Part shown: one piece after another, positions 63,649-64,000 of the stretch
How positions within the stretch are numbered: the stretch's first letter is position 1
Layout of the letters: every line of letters begins with the position of its first letter
From: Pedobacter sp. ASV28
GTDB taxonomy: Bacteria; Bacteroidota; Bacteroidia; Sphingobacteriales; Sphingobacteriaceae
Length of the DNA: 64,000 bases
Direction: 5' to 3'
Assembly (NCBI RefSeq): GCF_016428855.1
Contig: NZ_JAELTN010000002.1
Coordinates: forward strand, 62,001-126,000
Position numbers and translations under genes: made by a program
Notes under the pieces: generated by a model
The model's database searches: none
The model's input: only the letters and a program-made list of their open reading frames with translations
What the model was told of the DNA's origin: nothing

Positions 63649-64000
63649 TTATTTACTTTCTTCCTCTATCGGCGTATTGCGAAGCTTAATTGGCTTACTA
63701 TTTTTCTTCTTCATTTTAAGGTTCAGCATTTCTACCAATACCGAAAATGCCATGGCAAAATAAACATAGCCTTTTGGTATGTGCTGGTCTAAGCCTTCGG
63801 CAAGTAACGAAACCCCAATTAACAACAGGAATGAAAGCGCAAGCATTTTTACGGTTGGGTGCTTATTCACAAAACTACTTATCGCTCCTGCAGACAGCAT
63901 CATGATAATTACCGCAATGACCACAGCAGCGATCATAACCTCTATATGATCTGCCATACCCACTGCCGTAATTACAGAATCCAGCGAAAAAACGATATCT
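63649..64000 (-). CDS. TerC-family membrane protein (5' end outside window)
   Basis: The frame stays open to the right edge (codons from 63999), so the N-terminus is missing. The visible 117 residues carry S-L-D-S-V-I-T-A-V-G-M-A, H-P-T-V-K-M-L-A-L-S-F-L-L and an E-G-L-D-Q-H-I-P-K-G-Y-V-Y-F motif, all characteristic of TerC-type transporters implicated in Mn2+ export and tellurite resistance. It ends in a basic, polar tail. Confidence 0.88.
   Translation of the reverse strand, partial: DIVFSLDSVITAVGMADHIEVMIAAVVIAVIIMMLSAGAISSFVNKHPTVKMLALSFLLLIGVSLLAEGLDQHIPKGYVYFAMAFSVLVEMLNLKMKKKNSKPIKLRNTPIEEESK

Overview
The window is chromosomal DNA of a Bacteroidota bacterium, most likely a Sphingobacteriaceae member close to Pedobacter (taxonomy inferred from gene content; no 16S rRNA is present). 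The indicators are low-to-moderate GC, almost no Shine-Dalgarno sites, promoters of the TTTG / TAnnTTTG type, TonB-dependent receptors with carboxypeptidase-like N-terminal domains, a receptor-DUF4249 pair, a type IX secretion (T9SS) sorting domain, YwqK/TonB fusions and secreted OmpA-like proteins. Both window ends cut genes: a glycosyltransferase on the left and a TerC-family protein on the right. I saw no tRNA, rRNA, CRISPR array, prophage, insertion sequence or integrase.

Region by region: 1-9 kb has a glycosyltransferase, an MsbA-like ABC exporter, the GTPase MeaB, a major OmpA-like porin with a clear promoter and terminator, then a tight operon of a 42-residue membrane peptide, ridA, rarD and recG. 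9-21 kb has a DUF763 gene, a response regulator-histidine kinase-PAP2 phosphatase-LtaS-like transferase operon that looks like an envelope-modification module, and two tandem outer-membrane beta-barrel proteins. 21-33 kb has a beta-lactamase-fold hydrolase, fumC with a lipoprotein and an S1/P1 nuclease, a low-molecular-weight phosphatase, a D-2-hydroxyacid dehydrogenase, a CREST-type membrane protein, a DUF1543 protein, a Cthe_2159-like lipoprotein, an Old Yellow Enzyme, a double-OmpA protein, YbaB and a UPF0173 hydrolase.

33-49 kb holds polA, secreted proteins of unknown function, an AhpD-like protein, an alkyltransferase-like protein, trmB, a TonB receptor with DUF4249, oxyR, sodA, tadA, csaA, an RlmI-like methyltransferase and a bestrophin. 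50-61 kb is one minus-strand block: a small membrane protein with an MHS-type transporter, an SDR with an AraC regulator, a T9SS-sorted protein, a lamin-tail lipoprotein, two OprP-like porins, an esterase and a DctA-type symporter. It could hydrolyse an external ester and import the carboxylate. The right end has an unrecognised membrane-anchored protein with a rare Shine-Dalgarno site, a nucleoid-associated NdpA-like protein and terC.

The most interesting non-coding signals are promoter-related. A perfect dyad surrounds the -7 box of sodA and another that of the DUF763 gene. The sodA dyad lies in a 26-bp tandem repeat. Three genes have a -7 box ending exactly four bases before the start codon, which predicts leaderless transcripts.
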